Positions 41,285 to 49,127 are shown, counted from the first letter of the stretch. The stretch: 51,593 nucleotides of DNA from an uncultured Bacteroidaceae bacterium (GCA_934271655.1 CAKQRW010000021.1:1-51593); one strand, 5' to 3'. Program-made: numbers and translations. The notes: generated by a model from the letters alone, not told the origin.

Positions 41285-42508
41285 ATGGCTGATGGGCAGA
41301 AGAAGGTGGAGCTGACCCTTTATGCTGTCCTCTGGCTCGTGCTCTTCATGGCTCCGATACTTAATGAATATCTCAGCGTGCATTACATGACGCTCTCTGT
41401 GGCAGGCCATCCTGCCGCGGAGAGCTTTTCCTGGAAGAGGGTGGAGGAGACATGGGGACTGCTGGCCATGTTTCTGGTGCTGTTTGCTGTGCACAATTTC
41501 GTGCTGGCTCCCCAGCTCGTCTACCGTGGCAGGCGCTTGCTCTATGGCATGTCGGTAGCGGCGCTGCTTGTTGCTTTCGCCTTTCTCCAGCATGAGGAGC
41601 GGCAAGCCTGGCCGCATGATGGCGAGGACAGACACCACGGCGAGGAGATGATGTATGGCAGACGTACTGGACATGGCATGCCCGATGGCATGGAAGCCAG
41701 ACCGCTGCCGCCTCCAGAGCATGGGACAGACGCTGCGTTCAGACCTGAGCCGCCAAGGCGTGATGACGGACATGGCGGCGGCGAGCCACGGCAAGCTCTG
41801 GGCGGTCCCGACACGGTGGCTGTCATCATAGCCACGCTGCTGCTGGGTCTTAATGTCGGAACGAAATATTTCTTCAAGTCGATGGACGACCGCAAACGCA
41901 TGAAGGAACTGGAGAGGGAGAACCTGAACAACCAGCTGAAGTATCTGAAGTACCAGATCAATCCACACTTCTTCATGAACACGCTCAACAACATACATGC
42001 GCTTGTCGACATCGACCCAGAGGAGGCCAAGCGCACTATAGAGGTGCTCTCGAAGCTGATGCGCTACGTGCTCTATGAGGGCAACAGCTCCATGGCTCCG
42101 CTGCCCAAGGAACTGGAGTTTCTTAACCACTACATCGACCTGATGCGCATACGTTACACAGACAGGGTGCGCATATCGGTCTCTTTTCCCGAGACAGCGC
42201 CTAACGTGCAGGTGCCGTCGCTGCTCTTTGCCACGTTTGTGGAGAATGCCTTCAAGCATGGCGTGAGCTATCAGAAGGACTCGTTCATTGACGTGGGCGT
42301 GAGGGTGGACGCTGAGGCGGAAAAACTGGAGTTTGTGTGCAGCAACAGTGTCAAGCCATCCTCTGAGGACCATCATGGCGGAGTGGGGCTGGAGAACGCT
42401 GTGCGCAGGTTGCAGCTTATCTATGGCAGACGCTACAGCATGCAGGTGGAGGCTGGCGCAGAGTGTTACAGTGTGCGGCTGGTGTTGCCTGTAGCTGCGG
42501 TGAGGTAA
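41285..42508 (+). CDS. LytS-type sensor histidine kinase with His-rich periplasmic loop
   Basis: A 407-residue membrane kinase of the His_kinase/HATPase (PF06580) class. Four TM helices (about 11-28, 56-76, 85-102, 177-197). Between TM3 and TM4 lies an 75-residue hydrophilic loop with seven histidines and many Asp/Glu/Pro (103-176, for example HHGEEMMYGRR). With the kinase in the cytoplasm, topology puts this loop in the periplasm, where it could sense metal ions or a charged polymer. Then a coiled linker, the phospho-acceptor H228 in QINPHFFMNTLNN, and ATP-binding motifs FATFVENAFKHGV and GGVGLENAVRRL. The start is ATG 41285; a GTG at 41252 overlapping the DUF4353 stop would couple translation. 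Its partner regulator follows. Confidence 0.85.
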   Translation: MADGQKKVELTLYAVLWLVLFMAPILNEYLSVHYMTLSVAGHPAAESFSWKRVEETWGLLAMFLVLFAVHNFVLAPQLVYRGRRLLYGMSVAALLVAFAFLQHEERQAWPHDGEDRHHGEEMMYGRRTGHGMPDGMEARPLPPPEHGTDAAFRPEPPRRDDGHGGGEPRQALGGPDTVAVIIATLLLGLNVGTKYFFKSMDDRKRMKELERENLNNQLKYLKYQINPHFFMNTLNNIHALVDIDPEEAKRTIEVLSKLMRYVLYEGNSSMAPLPKELEFLNHYIDLMRIRYTDRVRISVSFPETAPNVQVPSLLFATFVENAFKHGVSYQKDSFIDVGVRVDAEAEKLEFVCSNSVKPSSEDHHGGVGLENAVRRLQLIYGRRYSMQVEAGAECYSVRLVLPVAAVR

Positions 42509-42608
42509 CGGTGGAAGAGAGTGTATGTGCATTTTTTTGAGTGACATGCTTTATGGATGGTTTCTTGAAATGTCTTATAATGATATGATTAACAGACGAT
42601 ATTGAATA

Positions 42609-43373
42609 ATGAATGCTATGAACGACGTGAAGATAAGATGTCTTGCGATAGACGACGAGCCACTGGCCTTGAGGCAACTGACCATGTATCTCGGCAAGGT
42701 GCCGTATTTCGAGTTGACTGGCAGTTGCCAGAGTGCCGTGGAGGCGGCTGGCGTGCTGGAGAGGCTGAGGGTGGATGTGCTGTTTGTGGACATCAACATG
42801 CCCGACCTCAACGGACTCGACTTTGTGCGCTCGCTGCAGTCGCCGCCCATGGTGGTGTTCACCACAGCCTATATGGAGTATGCCATTGACGGCTACAAGG
42901 TGGATGCGGTGGACTATCTGCTCAAGCCATTCGGCATGGGCGATGTGATGAGGGCAGCCGACAAGGTGAGGCGGCGATATGAGCTGATGCGCGCGGCAGA
43001 GGCGGCACAGTCGGCCGTTGCGTCTGAATCACGTGGTGCTGACGATGATGCGCTGTTTCTCAAGGTAGACTACAAGGTGGTGCGTGTGCCTGTGTCAGAC
43101 ATCGTGTATGTGGAGGGCATGTCGGAGTATCTGCGTGTGCACCTGCAGGCTCCTGCCCATCCTGTGGTGGTGCTCTATGCCCTGAAGAGGATGGAGGAGC
43201 AGCTGGAGCCGAGGGGCTTCATGCGTGTGCACAAGTCGTACATCATCAGCCTGCGCCACATAGCCGAGGTGGGCAAGCGGTGTGTCTTGCTCGACACAGG
43301 CAAGGAGATTCCTGTGGGCGACAGCTACCGCGGACGCCTCGACGCGTATCTGAGGGACATGGTGGGCAGGTGA
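42609..43373 (+). CDS. LytTR-family response regulator
   Basis: A 254-residue regulator. Receiver domain (about 7-125) with the acidic pair in AIDDEPLA, phospho-acceptor D61 in VDINMPDLNG, the TTAY switch residue region and the lysine in YLLKPFG. The C-terminal LytTR domain (about 150-250) contains FLKVDYKVVRVPVSDIVYVEG and FMRVHKSYIISLRHI, the family's DNA-binding signature. Encoded 100 bp after the LytS-type kinase. It probably controls the preceding DUF4353 genes, by analogy with autoregulated LytS/LytTR loci; no binding repeat was identified. A second ATG at 42618 is possible. Confidence 0.9.
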   Translation: MNAMNDVKIRCLAIDDEPLALRQLTMYLGKVPYFELTGSCQSAVEAAGVLERLRVDVLFVDINMPDLNGLDFVRSLQSPPMVVFTTAYMEYAIDGYKVDAVDYLLKPFGMGDVMRAADKVRRRYELMRAAEAAQSAVASESRGADDDALFLKVDYKVVRVPVSDIVYVEGMSEYLRVHLQAPAHPVVVLYALKRMEEQLEPRGFMRVHKSYIISLRHIAEVGKRCVLLDTGKEIPVGDSYRGRLDAYLRDMVGR

Positions 43374-43527
43374 TGGCAGGGCTTCGCATGACTATGCGGC
43401 ACAGACGCACCTGGTTTTAAGTTGTTGGGAAAGATTGTACAATAGTGACACCCGCACTTTGCATGACACTGCCTCTCTTGTGACAATCGTGTAAAATGTA
43501 CAATAAAGATAAAAAATGTTTTCTTTA

Positions 43528-43559
43528 TTTGGCAGTGTGCGCACATAGCCTTATATTTG
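43528..43559 (+). promoter_or_regulatory. Bacteroidota promoter of the structured leader / SIMPL gene
   Basis: TTTG (43528-43531), 20 nt, then TATATTTG (43552-43559). Transcription would start near 43566. Confidence 0.7.
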
Positions 43560-43565
43560 CGGCCT

Positions 43566-43690
43566 ACAAGCGTGAATCTTGATAAGCAGTAGCTCGGAAT
43601 TGTTTGGGAATGCCCAAGAGGGAAGCTCCCTCAAAAAAGCAGTTGTGAGTACCTGCTTGTATATGGGTTGAGGCTTGATAATGAACAACC
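43566..43690 (+). ncRNA. Candidate structured small RNA or leader upstream of the SIMPL gene
   Basis: Directly behind a consensus promoter, this 125-nt stretch can fold into a rod closed by ATAAGCAG (43582-43589) and CTGCTTGTAT (43653-43662), with matched CTC/GAG flanks further in. It carries two small hairpins inside: TTGGG/CCCAA with loop AATG (about 43604-43617) and GAGGGA/TCCCTC with loop AGC (43618-43632), followed by an A-run. A GGTTG...CAACC stem before TTTT ends it near 43695. No coding frame fits. I do not recognise a named RNA family with confidence (6S, SRP and tmRNA do not fit). Confidence 0.4.
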
Positions 43691-43711
43691 TTTTAAAGCA
43701 AGACACAGGTT

Positions 43712-44419
43712 ATGAAGAATGTGCAGTCATTGATTCCGTCAGCCATCATTGGTGTGGCTGTGGTGGCTCTGGGCTTTACGCTCAGGAGCGGCATTGTGGC
43801 TTTCAAGGACATGGACCGTACGGTAGTGGTCAAGGGACTCTCTGAGAGGGAGGTGAAGGCCGACAAGGTGACGTGGTCGCTGAGGTATAAGGAGCTGGGC
43901 AACGACCCTGCGGCCATGTACGACCTGCTGGAGCAGAAGAACGGCATAGTGAAGTCGTTTCTGGCCAAGGCAGGTGTGAAGGCGGAGGATGTGAGTGTCA
44001 ACCCGCCTGTCATAGTGGACCGCCAGGCAGACAACTATGGCAATGACATCATGAACTACCGCTACAAGGCTACGAGTGTCATCACTGTGACATCGAGGGA
44101 TGTGGACAAGGTGCGCAGCCTTATGCGTCGCCAGTCGGAGCTGATGAAGCAGGGTGTGGCCATTGTCGGTGAGGAGTATGGCGATGGCAGCGTGGTGTAT
44201 GAGTTCACCGGGCTGACTAAGATAAAGCCTGAGATGGTGGAGGAGGCCACTAAGAACGCGAGGGTGACAGCGCAGAAGTTTGCTGACGACTCAGACAGCC
44301 ATATAGGCAAGATAAGGAGCGCGCAGCAGGGACAATTCTCTATTGAGGACAGAGACAGTAACACGCCTTACATAAAGAGAGTGAGGGTGGTGAACACCGT
44401 GGAGTATAGCCTGGAGTAG
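43712..44419 (+). CDS. SIMPL-domain (YggE-like) protein
   Basis: A 235-residue protein with an N-terminal signal or anchor (about 6-26, LIPSAIIGVAVVALGFTLRS) and a SIMPL domain: TVVVKGLSEREVKADKVTWS (the conserved GxxE/V start), LLEQKNGIVKSFL, GVKAEDVSV, YKATSVITVTSRDVDKV, and the later FTGLTKIKPEMVEEATKNAR. YggE relatives reduce oxidative stress effects by unknown means. It faces the periplasm if exported. A structured RNA-like leader precedes it and an array of 63-bp repeats follows. Confidence 0.85.
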   Translation: MKNVQSLIPSAIIGVAVVALGFTLRSGIVAFKDMDRTVVVKGLSEREVKADKVTWSLRYKELGNDPAAMYDLLEQKNGIVKSFLAKAGVKAEDVSVNPPVIVDRQADNYGNDIMNYRYKATSVITVTSRDVDKVRSLMRRQSELMKQGVAIVGEEYGDGSVVYEFTGLTKIKPEMVEEATKNARVTAQKFADDSDSHIGKIRSAQQGQFSIEDRDSNTPYIKRVRVVNTVEYSLE

Positions 44420-44420
44420 A

Positions 44421-44582
44421 GGTTATAGGAGCTATAGATGCTATAATGCTATAGAACGAGCGCATGCATGGCTTCAATCAGATGGTTATAGGAGCTATAG
44501 ATGCTATAATGCTATAGAACGAGCGCATGCATGGCTTCAATCAGATGGTTATAGGAGCTATAGATGCTATAATGCTATAGAA
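44421..44582. repeat. 63-bp tandem repeat, 2.6 copies, behind the SIMPL gene
   Basis: Units begin at 44421, 44484 and 44547 (GGTTATAGGAGCTATAGATG) and start immediately after the stop codon. The third stops after 36 bp and runs into further CTATAATG-rich sequence. Each unit combines a CTATAG-rich 36-bp part with a 27-bp part containing GCGCATGCATGGC. Confidence 0.95.
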
Positions 44583-44630
44583 GCTATAATGCAATAGATG
44601 CTATAATGCTATAGAAAACTATAAAAACAA

Positions 44631-44675
44631 AGCGTCCGGCTTTGCCATCATGTGGCGAAGCCGGACGCTTTTCTT
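44631..44675. terminator. Bidirectional terminator between SIMPL and MerR genes
   Basis: A 16-bp stem with one G-U (44631-44646 with 44654-44669), loop ATCATGT, T-run on the right and A-run on the left. It can serve both convergent genes. Confidence 0.9.
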
Positions 44676-44717
44676 TATCAGTTATGCCCAAGGCTCTCTG
44701 CTCTATAGCATGTGCTT

Positions 44718-45068
44718 TCACACTATGCCGTTGAGGTGCTGGCTTATTTCTTGCAGTTCAGAGCGTATGGCCTTGAGGCGGTCGATGATCTCCACCTTGC
44801 GGTTCATCTCACCGCCCTTGTTGCGTTTGAGCGTGTCGCGTGCTCCCTGCAGAGTCATTCCGCGCTCCTTGACGAGGTGGTAGACCATTCTCACCTGCTC
44901 GATGTCAGCCTTGGTGTATTGCCTCACGCCTCGTCCCACCTTCTTCGGGCAGATGTTGGGAAACTCCTTCTCCCAGTAGCGGAGCAGTGTCTCCGTCACA
45001 TTCATCATGCTCGCCACCTCACCGATGCTGTAGAATGTCTTGAGGTCCTTGTTCTTGTTCAGTGCCAT
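44718..45068 (-). CDS. MerR-family transcription regulator
   Basis: A 116-residue regulator with the N-terminal MerR winged helix: FYSIGEVASMMNVTETLLRYWEKEFPNI, then KVGRGVRQYTKADIEQVRMV. A short helix (LQGARDTLKR) and a dimerising coil (EIIDRLKAIRSELQEISQHL) follow. There is no C-terminal ligand-binding domain and no cysteine set for metal sensing, so it is of the small MerR class whose effector is unknown. It lies 28 bp downstream of pepD on the same strand and may be co-transcribed. Confidence 0.88.
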   Translation of the reverse strand: MALNKNKDLKTFYSIGEVASMMNVTETLLRYWEKEFPNICPKKVGRGVRQYTKADIEQVRMVYHLVKERGMTLQGARDTLKRNKGGEMNRKVEIIDRLKAIRSELQEISQHLNGIV

Positions 45069-45096
45069 GGTCTCGTGTGGAAAAAGTCTGGTGAGG

Positions 45097-46566
45097 TCAT
45101 GCTTTCTTTGGGATGTTCTTCAGCACCTCCAGTGTGAAGTTGTAGAACTTCTCCACCGACTCGATGTTGCAGGCCTCGTCGGGTGTGTGAGGATGGGCTA
45201 TGGTAGGGCCGTAGCTTGCCATGTCCATGTCGGGATAGTTCACGCCGATGATGCCGCACTCCAGTCCGGCGTGGCATGCTCCCACAGCCGGGCGCTTGCC
45301 GTAGAGGCTGTTGTAGATGTCGGACATCATGATGACGAGCGGGCTCTTTGGATTAGGCTGCCATCCGCTGTATCCGCCCTCGGCCTTCACCTCCATGCCA
45401 GCCATAGAGAAGCATGCCACGTAGCGGTTGACGAGATACTGCTTCATGCTGTCCTGTGACGAGCGCGCCAGGCTGATGACTTCTGCCTCTCCGTCGCCTA
45501 CATTGATGATGGCGAGGTTGCATGATGTCTCCACGAGGTCGGGAAGCGATGGTGTGTAGCGCAGCACTCCGTCGTGCGCTGCCATGACAGCGTTGATGAC
45601 GTTCTCCTGCACGTCCTCAGGCATAGCCTTTGCTGGCAGGTCCTGCACCTCCTCCACAAAGAACTTGAAGGCATCTGTCTCCACGTCCTTGTACTCGTCG
45701 AGGAATGTGGCCTTGCACTTGTCTATCATGGCGAGGAAGGCTTCCTTCTCCTGGGCTGGCACGAGCACGGTAGCCTCGCACTCGCGTGGTATGGCGTTGC
45801 GCATGTTGCCTCCGTGCCAGCTGCACAGCCATGCGGTGCCTGTGTTGACGGTGGCGAAGAGTGTGCGTGCCATGAGCTTGTTGGCGTTGGCCCTGCCCTT
45901 GTGTATCTCGATGCCAGAGTGTCCTCCGAGCAGTCCCTTGATGACGATGTTGTAGCAGAGCATATTGGCTGGGTCTACATTGAGTTCCTGATATTTCATG
46001 CGGCACACGATGTCCACGCCTCCGGCGCATCCGATGGTGATTTCGCCCTCCTCCTCAGAGTCGAGGTTGAGCATATACTTGGCGGTGAGCTCGCCGGCCT
46101 TCAGTCCGAAGGCTCCGTAGAGGCCTGTCTCCTCGTCGCGTGTGATGAGCACCTCTATAGGGCCGTGCTCCACAGTGGTGTCCTCGATGATGGCCATGGC
46201 CACAGCTACGCCCATGCCGTCGTCGGCTCCGAGAGTGGTGTTGCGCGCTGTCACCCATCCGTTGTCGATGTACACGTCGAGAGGGTCAGTCTCGAAGTTG
46301 TGCTGGCAGTCCTTGGTCTTCTGCGGCACCATGTCCATGTGGGCCTGGATGACCGTTGTCTCGCGGTCTTCGTAGCCAGGGGTGGCTCCCTTGGTCATGA
46401 TGACGTTGCCTGCCTCGTCTATGCGCGCCTCGGCGCCGTTCTTCTTGGCAAAGTCTACCAGGAACTGCGCCACCTTCTCTGTGTGGCCAGATGGACGCGG
46501 AATCTGTGTGAGGGCATAGAAGCTCTTCCACACATGCTTAGGAGATAATTCTTCAATCGGATTCAT
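45097..46566 (-). CDS. pepD: Aminoacyl-histidine dipeptidase (PepD, M20 family)
   Basis: A 489-residue cytosolic zinc dipeptidase (cytosol nonspecific/beta-Ala-His type). Visible: IQAHMDMVPQ with a metal-binding His and the conserved Asp, TLGADDGMGVAVA, the catalytic Glu pair in ITRDEETGLYGAFG, NLDSEEEGEI, GLLGGHSGIEI in the lid domain and ACHAGLECG near the C-terminus with the last metal His. Length fits PepD exactly. It hydrolyses Xaa-His and other dipeptides, feeding amino-acid uptake. Followed by merR and preceded by the YbhN-like gene on the same strand. Confidence 0.93.
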   Translation of the reverse strand: MNPIEELSPKHVWKSFYALTQIPRPSGHTEKVAQFLVDFAKKNGAEARIDEAGNVIMTKGATPGYEDRETTVIQAHMDMVPQKTKDCQHNFETDPLDVYIDNGWVTARNTTLGADDGMGVAVAMAIIEDTTVEHGPIEVLITRDEETGLYGAFGLKAGELTAKYMLNLDSEEEGEITIGCAGGVDIVCRMKYQELNVDPANMLCYNIVIKGLLGGHSGIEIHKGRANANKLMARTLFATVNTGTAWLCSWHGGNMRNAIPRECEATVLVPAQEKEAFLAMIDKCKATFLDEYKDVETDAFKFFVEEVQDLPAKAMPEDVQENVINAVMAAHDGVLRYTPSLPDLVETSCNLAIINVGDGEAEVISLARSSQDSMKQYLVNRYVACFSMAGMEVKAEGGYSGWQPNPKSPLVIMMSDIYNSLYGKRPAVGACHAGLECGIIGVNYPDMDMASYGPTIAHPHTPDEACNIESVEKFYNFTLEVLKNIPKKA

Positions 46567-46597
46567 AATATATATGTTTTTAAAGTTATTTTACGTG

Positions 46598-47623
46598 TTA
46601 TTGCTGCTCCTGCTTCTTGGCAGATGCCGGAGTGCGCGCGCTCAGGGCCACGAGTGAGAAGGCTCCCAGCACGGGCACGAGGGCTGTCTGTATGGTGTGT
46701 ACTATGAGCGCAAAGGTGACAGCGTCGGTGCCGGCCACTCCGTAGAGCACCAGTATGGTCTTCACGGCCAGGTGCCATGCTCCGGCCCCGTTGGGTGTGG
46801 GCACAATGACTGATATGCTTCCTACGATGAAGCTGACGATGGCAGCGGAGAAGCTGAGGTGCTCTGTGAAGCCGAAGCACTGGAAGGTGATCCAGTAGTG
46901 GAGGAAGTAGCTGATCCAGATGGCCAGTGTGAAGGCAGTGAAGAGCCATTTGTTCCTCACGCCTCGCAGCGACGTGACTCCTTCCCTCACCTTGTCTATC
47001 ATCTCCTTCAAGCGTGTCATGAACGCCAGTCTGCGCACGATGATGCACAGCAGCGCCACGGTGGCTGCAAGGCATACGGCTGTGACGATGTAGCCCGTGA
47101 TGGTGAACTCGTGCAGCCATGCGCTGAGGCTCACGCCTGTCTGGCTGAAGAAGGTGGTGAAGACAGGCATCTGCGAGAGGATGACGATGGCGGTGATGAT
47201 GAGTATCAGAGCCGAGTCGATGATGCGCTCTGTCACCACGGTGCCGAGCGACTTGAGGAATGACGTGCCGTCGTAGCGTGCCAGCACACCGCACCGCGCC
47301 AGTTCGCCGCTGCGCGGTATGATGAGGCTTGATGCGTAGGATATGAACACGGCGTGGATGCATGTGCTCATGCGGGGGCGCTCTCCTATTGGCGAGAGCA
47401 TCTGTGTCCACCTGATGCCTCTGAAGAGCTGGGCGGTGACTCCGAAGATGAGGGAGAAGAGCATCCAGCCCCAGTCCATGTCGTGCATCACCGTGTGCTC
47501 TATCTCGGTGAAGTCGGTGTTGCGGTACATCCACCACAGTATGGCTCCGCCCAGCAGAAAGGGCAGCGCGATATTGCCAGCCTTCTTTAGGCTCATATTT
47601 TTAGTGTTTCTATTGTCGTTCAT
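46598..47623 (-). CDS. YbhN-like (LPG_synthase_TM) membrane protein
   Basis: An inner-membrane protein of the lysylphosphatidylglycerol synthase transmembrane (flippase-like) family: about eight hydrophobic segments, with the characteristic LFRGIRWTQML, SSLIIPRSGELARCGVLARY (the conserved RxGE motif), TVVTERIIDSALILI (VxxERxxD motif) and PTPNGAGAWHLAV near the end. No synthetase (acyltransferase) domain is attached, so it is not an LPG synthase itself; a lipid or isoprenoid flipping role is inferred. Starts at 47623 (MNDNRN) or 47596 (MSLKK) are both possible; earlier codons of the open frame overlap the opposing promoter. Confidence 0.85.
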   Translation of the reverse strand: MNDNRNTKNMSLKKAGNIALPFLLGGAILWWMYRNTDFTEIEHTVMHDMDWGWMLFSLIFGVTAQLFRGIRWTQMLSPIGERPRMSTCIHAVFISYASSLIIPRSGELARCGVLARYDGTSFLKSLGTVVTERIIDSALILIITAIVILSQMPVFTTFFSQTGVSLSAWLHEFTITGYIVTAVCLAATVALLCIIVRRLAFMTRLKEMIDKVREGVTSLRGVRNKWLFTAFTLAIWISYFLHYWITFQCFGFTEHLSFSAAIVSFIVGSISVIVPTPNGAGAWHLAVKTILVLYGVAGTDAVTFALIVHTIQTALVPVLGAFSLVALSARTPASAKKQEQQ

Positions 47624-47642
47624 CAAAAAAGTTGTATCTTTG
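47613..47642 (+). promoter_or_regulatory. Plus-strand promoter reading towards ksgA
   Basis: TTG at 47613-47615, 19 nt, then TATCTTTG (47635-47642), followed by CA. It overlaps the 5' end of the YbhN-like gene and would give ksgA a leader of about 215 nt. Confidence 0.6.
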
Positions 47643-47812
47643 CATTCAGATGGACCGCTGGCATGGCGCGTTGCTCTTCGGGAGCGCCGCAGCCGCCATA
47701 CGGCCTTTAGCTCCATGTGCCGCAGCCTTCATGTGCCGCAGCTGCATATCCGTGGGCGCAGGCCGTTGCCTCATGCAGCCCTGTGTCTGGCATGTGGCGG
47801 CCTTCTTAAAGG

Positions 47813-47820
47813 CAAAGGTA
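47813..47820 (-). promoter_or_regulatory. Minus-strand -7 box (TACCTTTG) reading towards the YbhN-like gene
   Basis: The minus strand reads TACCTTTG, so transcription starts near 47806 and runs towards the plus-strand promoter at 47613-47642. The two leaders would overlap by about 160 nt of opposite strands. The intervening GC-rich sequence repeats CATGTGCCGCAG twice. Confidence 0.5.
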
Positions 47821-47866
47821 CGAAATTATTCATATTTGTAATCTATAATAAACAGATTTTTTCTTA

Positions 47867-48652
47867 GTGAACAGTGTAAAACCAAAGAAATTTCTCGGGC
47901 AGCACTTTCTTACCGACCTCAATGTGGCACACCGCATTGCAGACACGGTCGATGCCTGTCCGGGCATCCCGGTGCTGGAAGTGGGACCGGGCATGGGTGT
48001 CCTCACCCAATACATCATCCCCAAGGAGCGTGAGTTTAAGGTGGTGGAGATAGATTTCGACTCAGTGCCTTATCTGCATGAGCATTTCCCGCAGCTGGGC
48101 GACAACATCATAGAGGGTGACTTCCTGAAGATGGACCTGGGCGAGGTGTTTGGCGGACGTCCGTTTGTGCTCACGGGCAATTATCCCTACAACATATCGT
48201 CGCAGATTTTCTTCAAGGTAGTGGACAACCGCGGGCTCATTCCCTGCTGTACAGGCATGATACAGAAGGAGGTGGCAGAGCGCATGGCGGCCAAGCCTGG
48301 CACGAAGGCTTATGGCGTGCTGAGTGTGCTGGTGCAGGCGTGGTATGACGTGGAGTATCTCTTCACGGTCGATGAGAATGTGTTCAATCCGCCTCCCAAG
48401 GTGAAGAGTGCCGTGATACGCATGACGCGCAACGGCAGGGATGGGCTGGGATGTGACGAGCGTCTGTTCCGACGCATCGTCAAGACTGTCTTCACCATGC
48501 GCCGCAAGATGATGCGCAATGGCATGAAGCAGATTCTGGGCAAGGACTCGCCTATGCTGGCTGATCCTCTCTTCACTAACCGTCCGGAACAGCTGTCGGT
48601 GCAGGACTATATTGACCTGACCAATAGGGTGGACGAGTGTATGGGAGAGTAG
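47867..48652 (+). CDS. rsmA: 16S rRNA (adenine1518/1519-N6) dimethyltransferase KsgA
   Basis: A 261-residue SAM-dependent enzyme that dimethylates two adenines in the 3' hairpin of 16S rRNA. Seen: KKFLGQHFLTD at the start, the SAM-binding EVGPGMGVLTQYI, VVEIDFDSV, GDFLKMDL, and the catalytic LTGNYPYNISS. The start codon is GTG (47867), in keeping with its lack of an upstream ATG in frame. C-terminal RRKMMRNGMKQIL matches the family's RNA-binding end. Symbol ksgA is the older name. Confidence 0.95.
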   Translation: MNSVKPKKFLGQHFLTDLNVAHRIADTVDACPGIPVLEVGPGMGVLTQYIIPKEREFKVVEIDFDSVPYLHEHFPQLGDNIIEGDFLKMDLGEVFGGRPFVLTGNYPYNISSQIFFKVVDNRGLIPCCTGMIQKEVAERMAAKPGTKAYGVLSVLVQAWYDVEYLFTVDENVFNPPPKVKSAVIRMTRNGRDGLGCDERLFRRIVKTVFTMRRKMMRNGMKQILGKDSPMLADPLFTNRPEQLSVQDYIDLTNRVDECMGE

Positions 48653-48675
48653 CTGGATGCCGCTGCTCTGTAGGG

Positions 48676-48767
48676 CGCATGTGTGCAGCTTTGTCTCTGG
48701 CGCGGGGCCCCGACAGGAATGATAAGCGAATATACGAGACGCATGTGTGCAGCTTTGTCTCTGGCGC
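48676..48767. repeat. 28-bp perfect direct repeat (64-bp offset) behind ksgA
   Basis: Bases 48676-48703 recur without mismatch at 48740-48767, with a 36-bp gap, between the ksgA stop and the convergent small gene. The repeat starts 23 bp after the stop codon. Confidence 0.95.
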
Positions 48768-48785
48768 AGGGGAAGTGGCGGAATG

Positions 48786-49034
48786 CTATTCCTCCAGGAT
48801 CTTTCCCTGCTTGATAAGCTCGTCCTTGATGCGGTAGAGCATGGTTATCGGTCCGGAGAACACGGGATTATCGTAGTTGTTTTTTGAAAGGTGGATGAGT
48901 TGCTCCAGTGTCTTGTCTAATTCTACGATGTGCAGTCCGCTGCCGAGGTCGATGTCTTGGTCAAACTTGCGCTGCTCGAACCAGCTGGCGAGTTCGTCTA
49001 TCTCTTCCTTGGTGTGTATTCTTTTGTATTCCAT
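48786..49034 (-). CDS. Small DUF6965-like protein
   Basis: An 82-residue acidic protein (MEYKRIHTKEEIDELASWFE..., with DLGSGLHIVELDKTLEQLIHL and ITMLYRIKDELIKQGK). The TKEEIDELxxWF start, a central strand, and a closing RIKDEL helix resemble small DUF6965-type proteins of Bacteroidales; this match is by eye only. Function unknown. The ATG at 49034 begins the conserved part; the upstream open codons run into direct repeats. It lies at the end of the surE-lpxB gene row. Confidence 0.55.
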   Translation of the reverse strand: MEYKRIHTKEEIDELASWFEQRKFDQDIDLGSGLHIVELDKTLEQLIHLSKNNYDNPVFSGPITMLYRIKDELIKQGKILEE

Positions 49035-49077
49035 AATGCTGTGATTTATTTTGGCGATGTTCCGTGGTGCTGCGGTT

Positions 49078-49127
49078 TGTTTCAGCAACATTCCTCTGTG
49101 CTGTAATCTGTTTCAGCAACATTCCTC
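49078..49127. repeat. Two-copy 31-bp tandem repeat upstream of the small DUF6965-like gene
   Basis: TGTTTCAGCAACATTCCTC occurs at 49078-49096 and 49109-49127, a 31-bp period, between the lpxB stop and the small gene's start. No function is evident. Confidence 0.85.

Noticed and set aside
47640..47841. Small ORF between the YbhN-like gene and ksgA
   Set aside because: The frame is rich in Cys, Ala and His with no domain; it lies in overlapping leaders and is likely non-coding.
89..48767. CRISPR array
   Set aside because: The 28-39-bp repeats with 27-36-bp gaps resemble repeat-spacer pairs, but every locus has a different repeat, copies are only two or three, one array repeats its spacer, and no cas gene is present.
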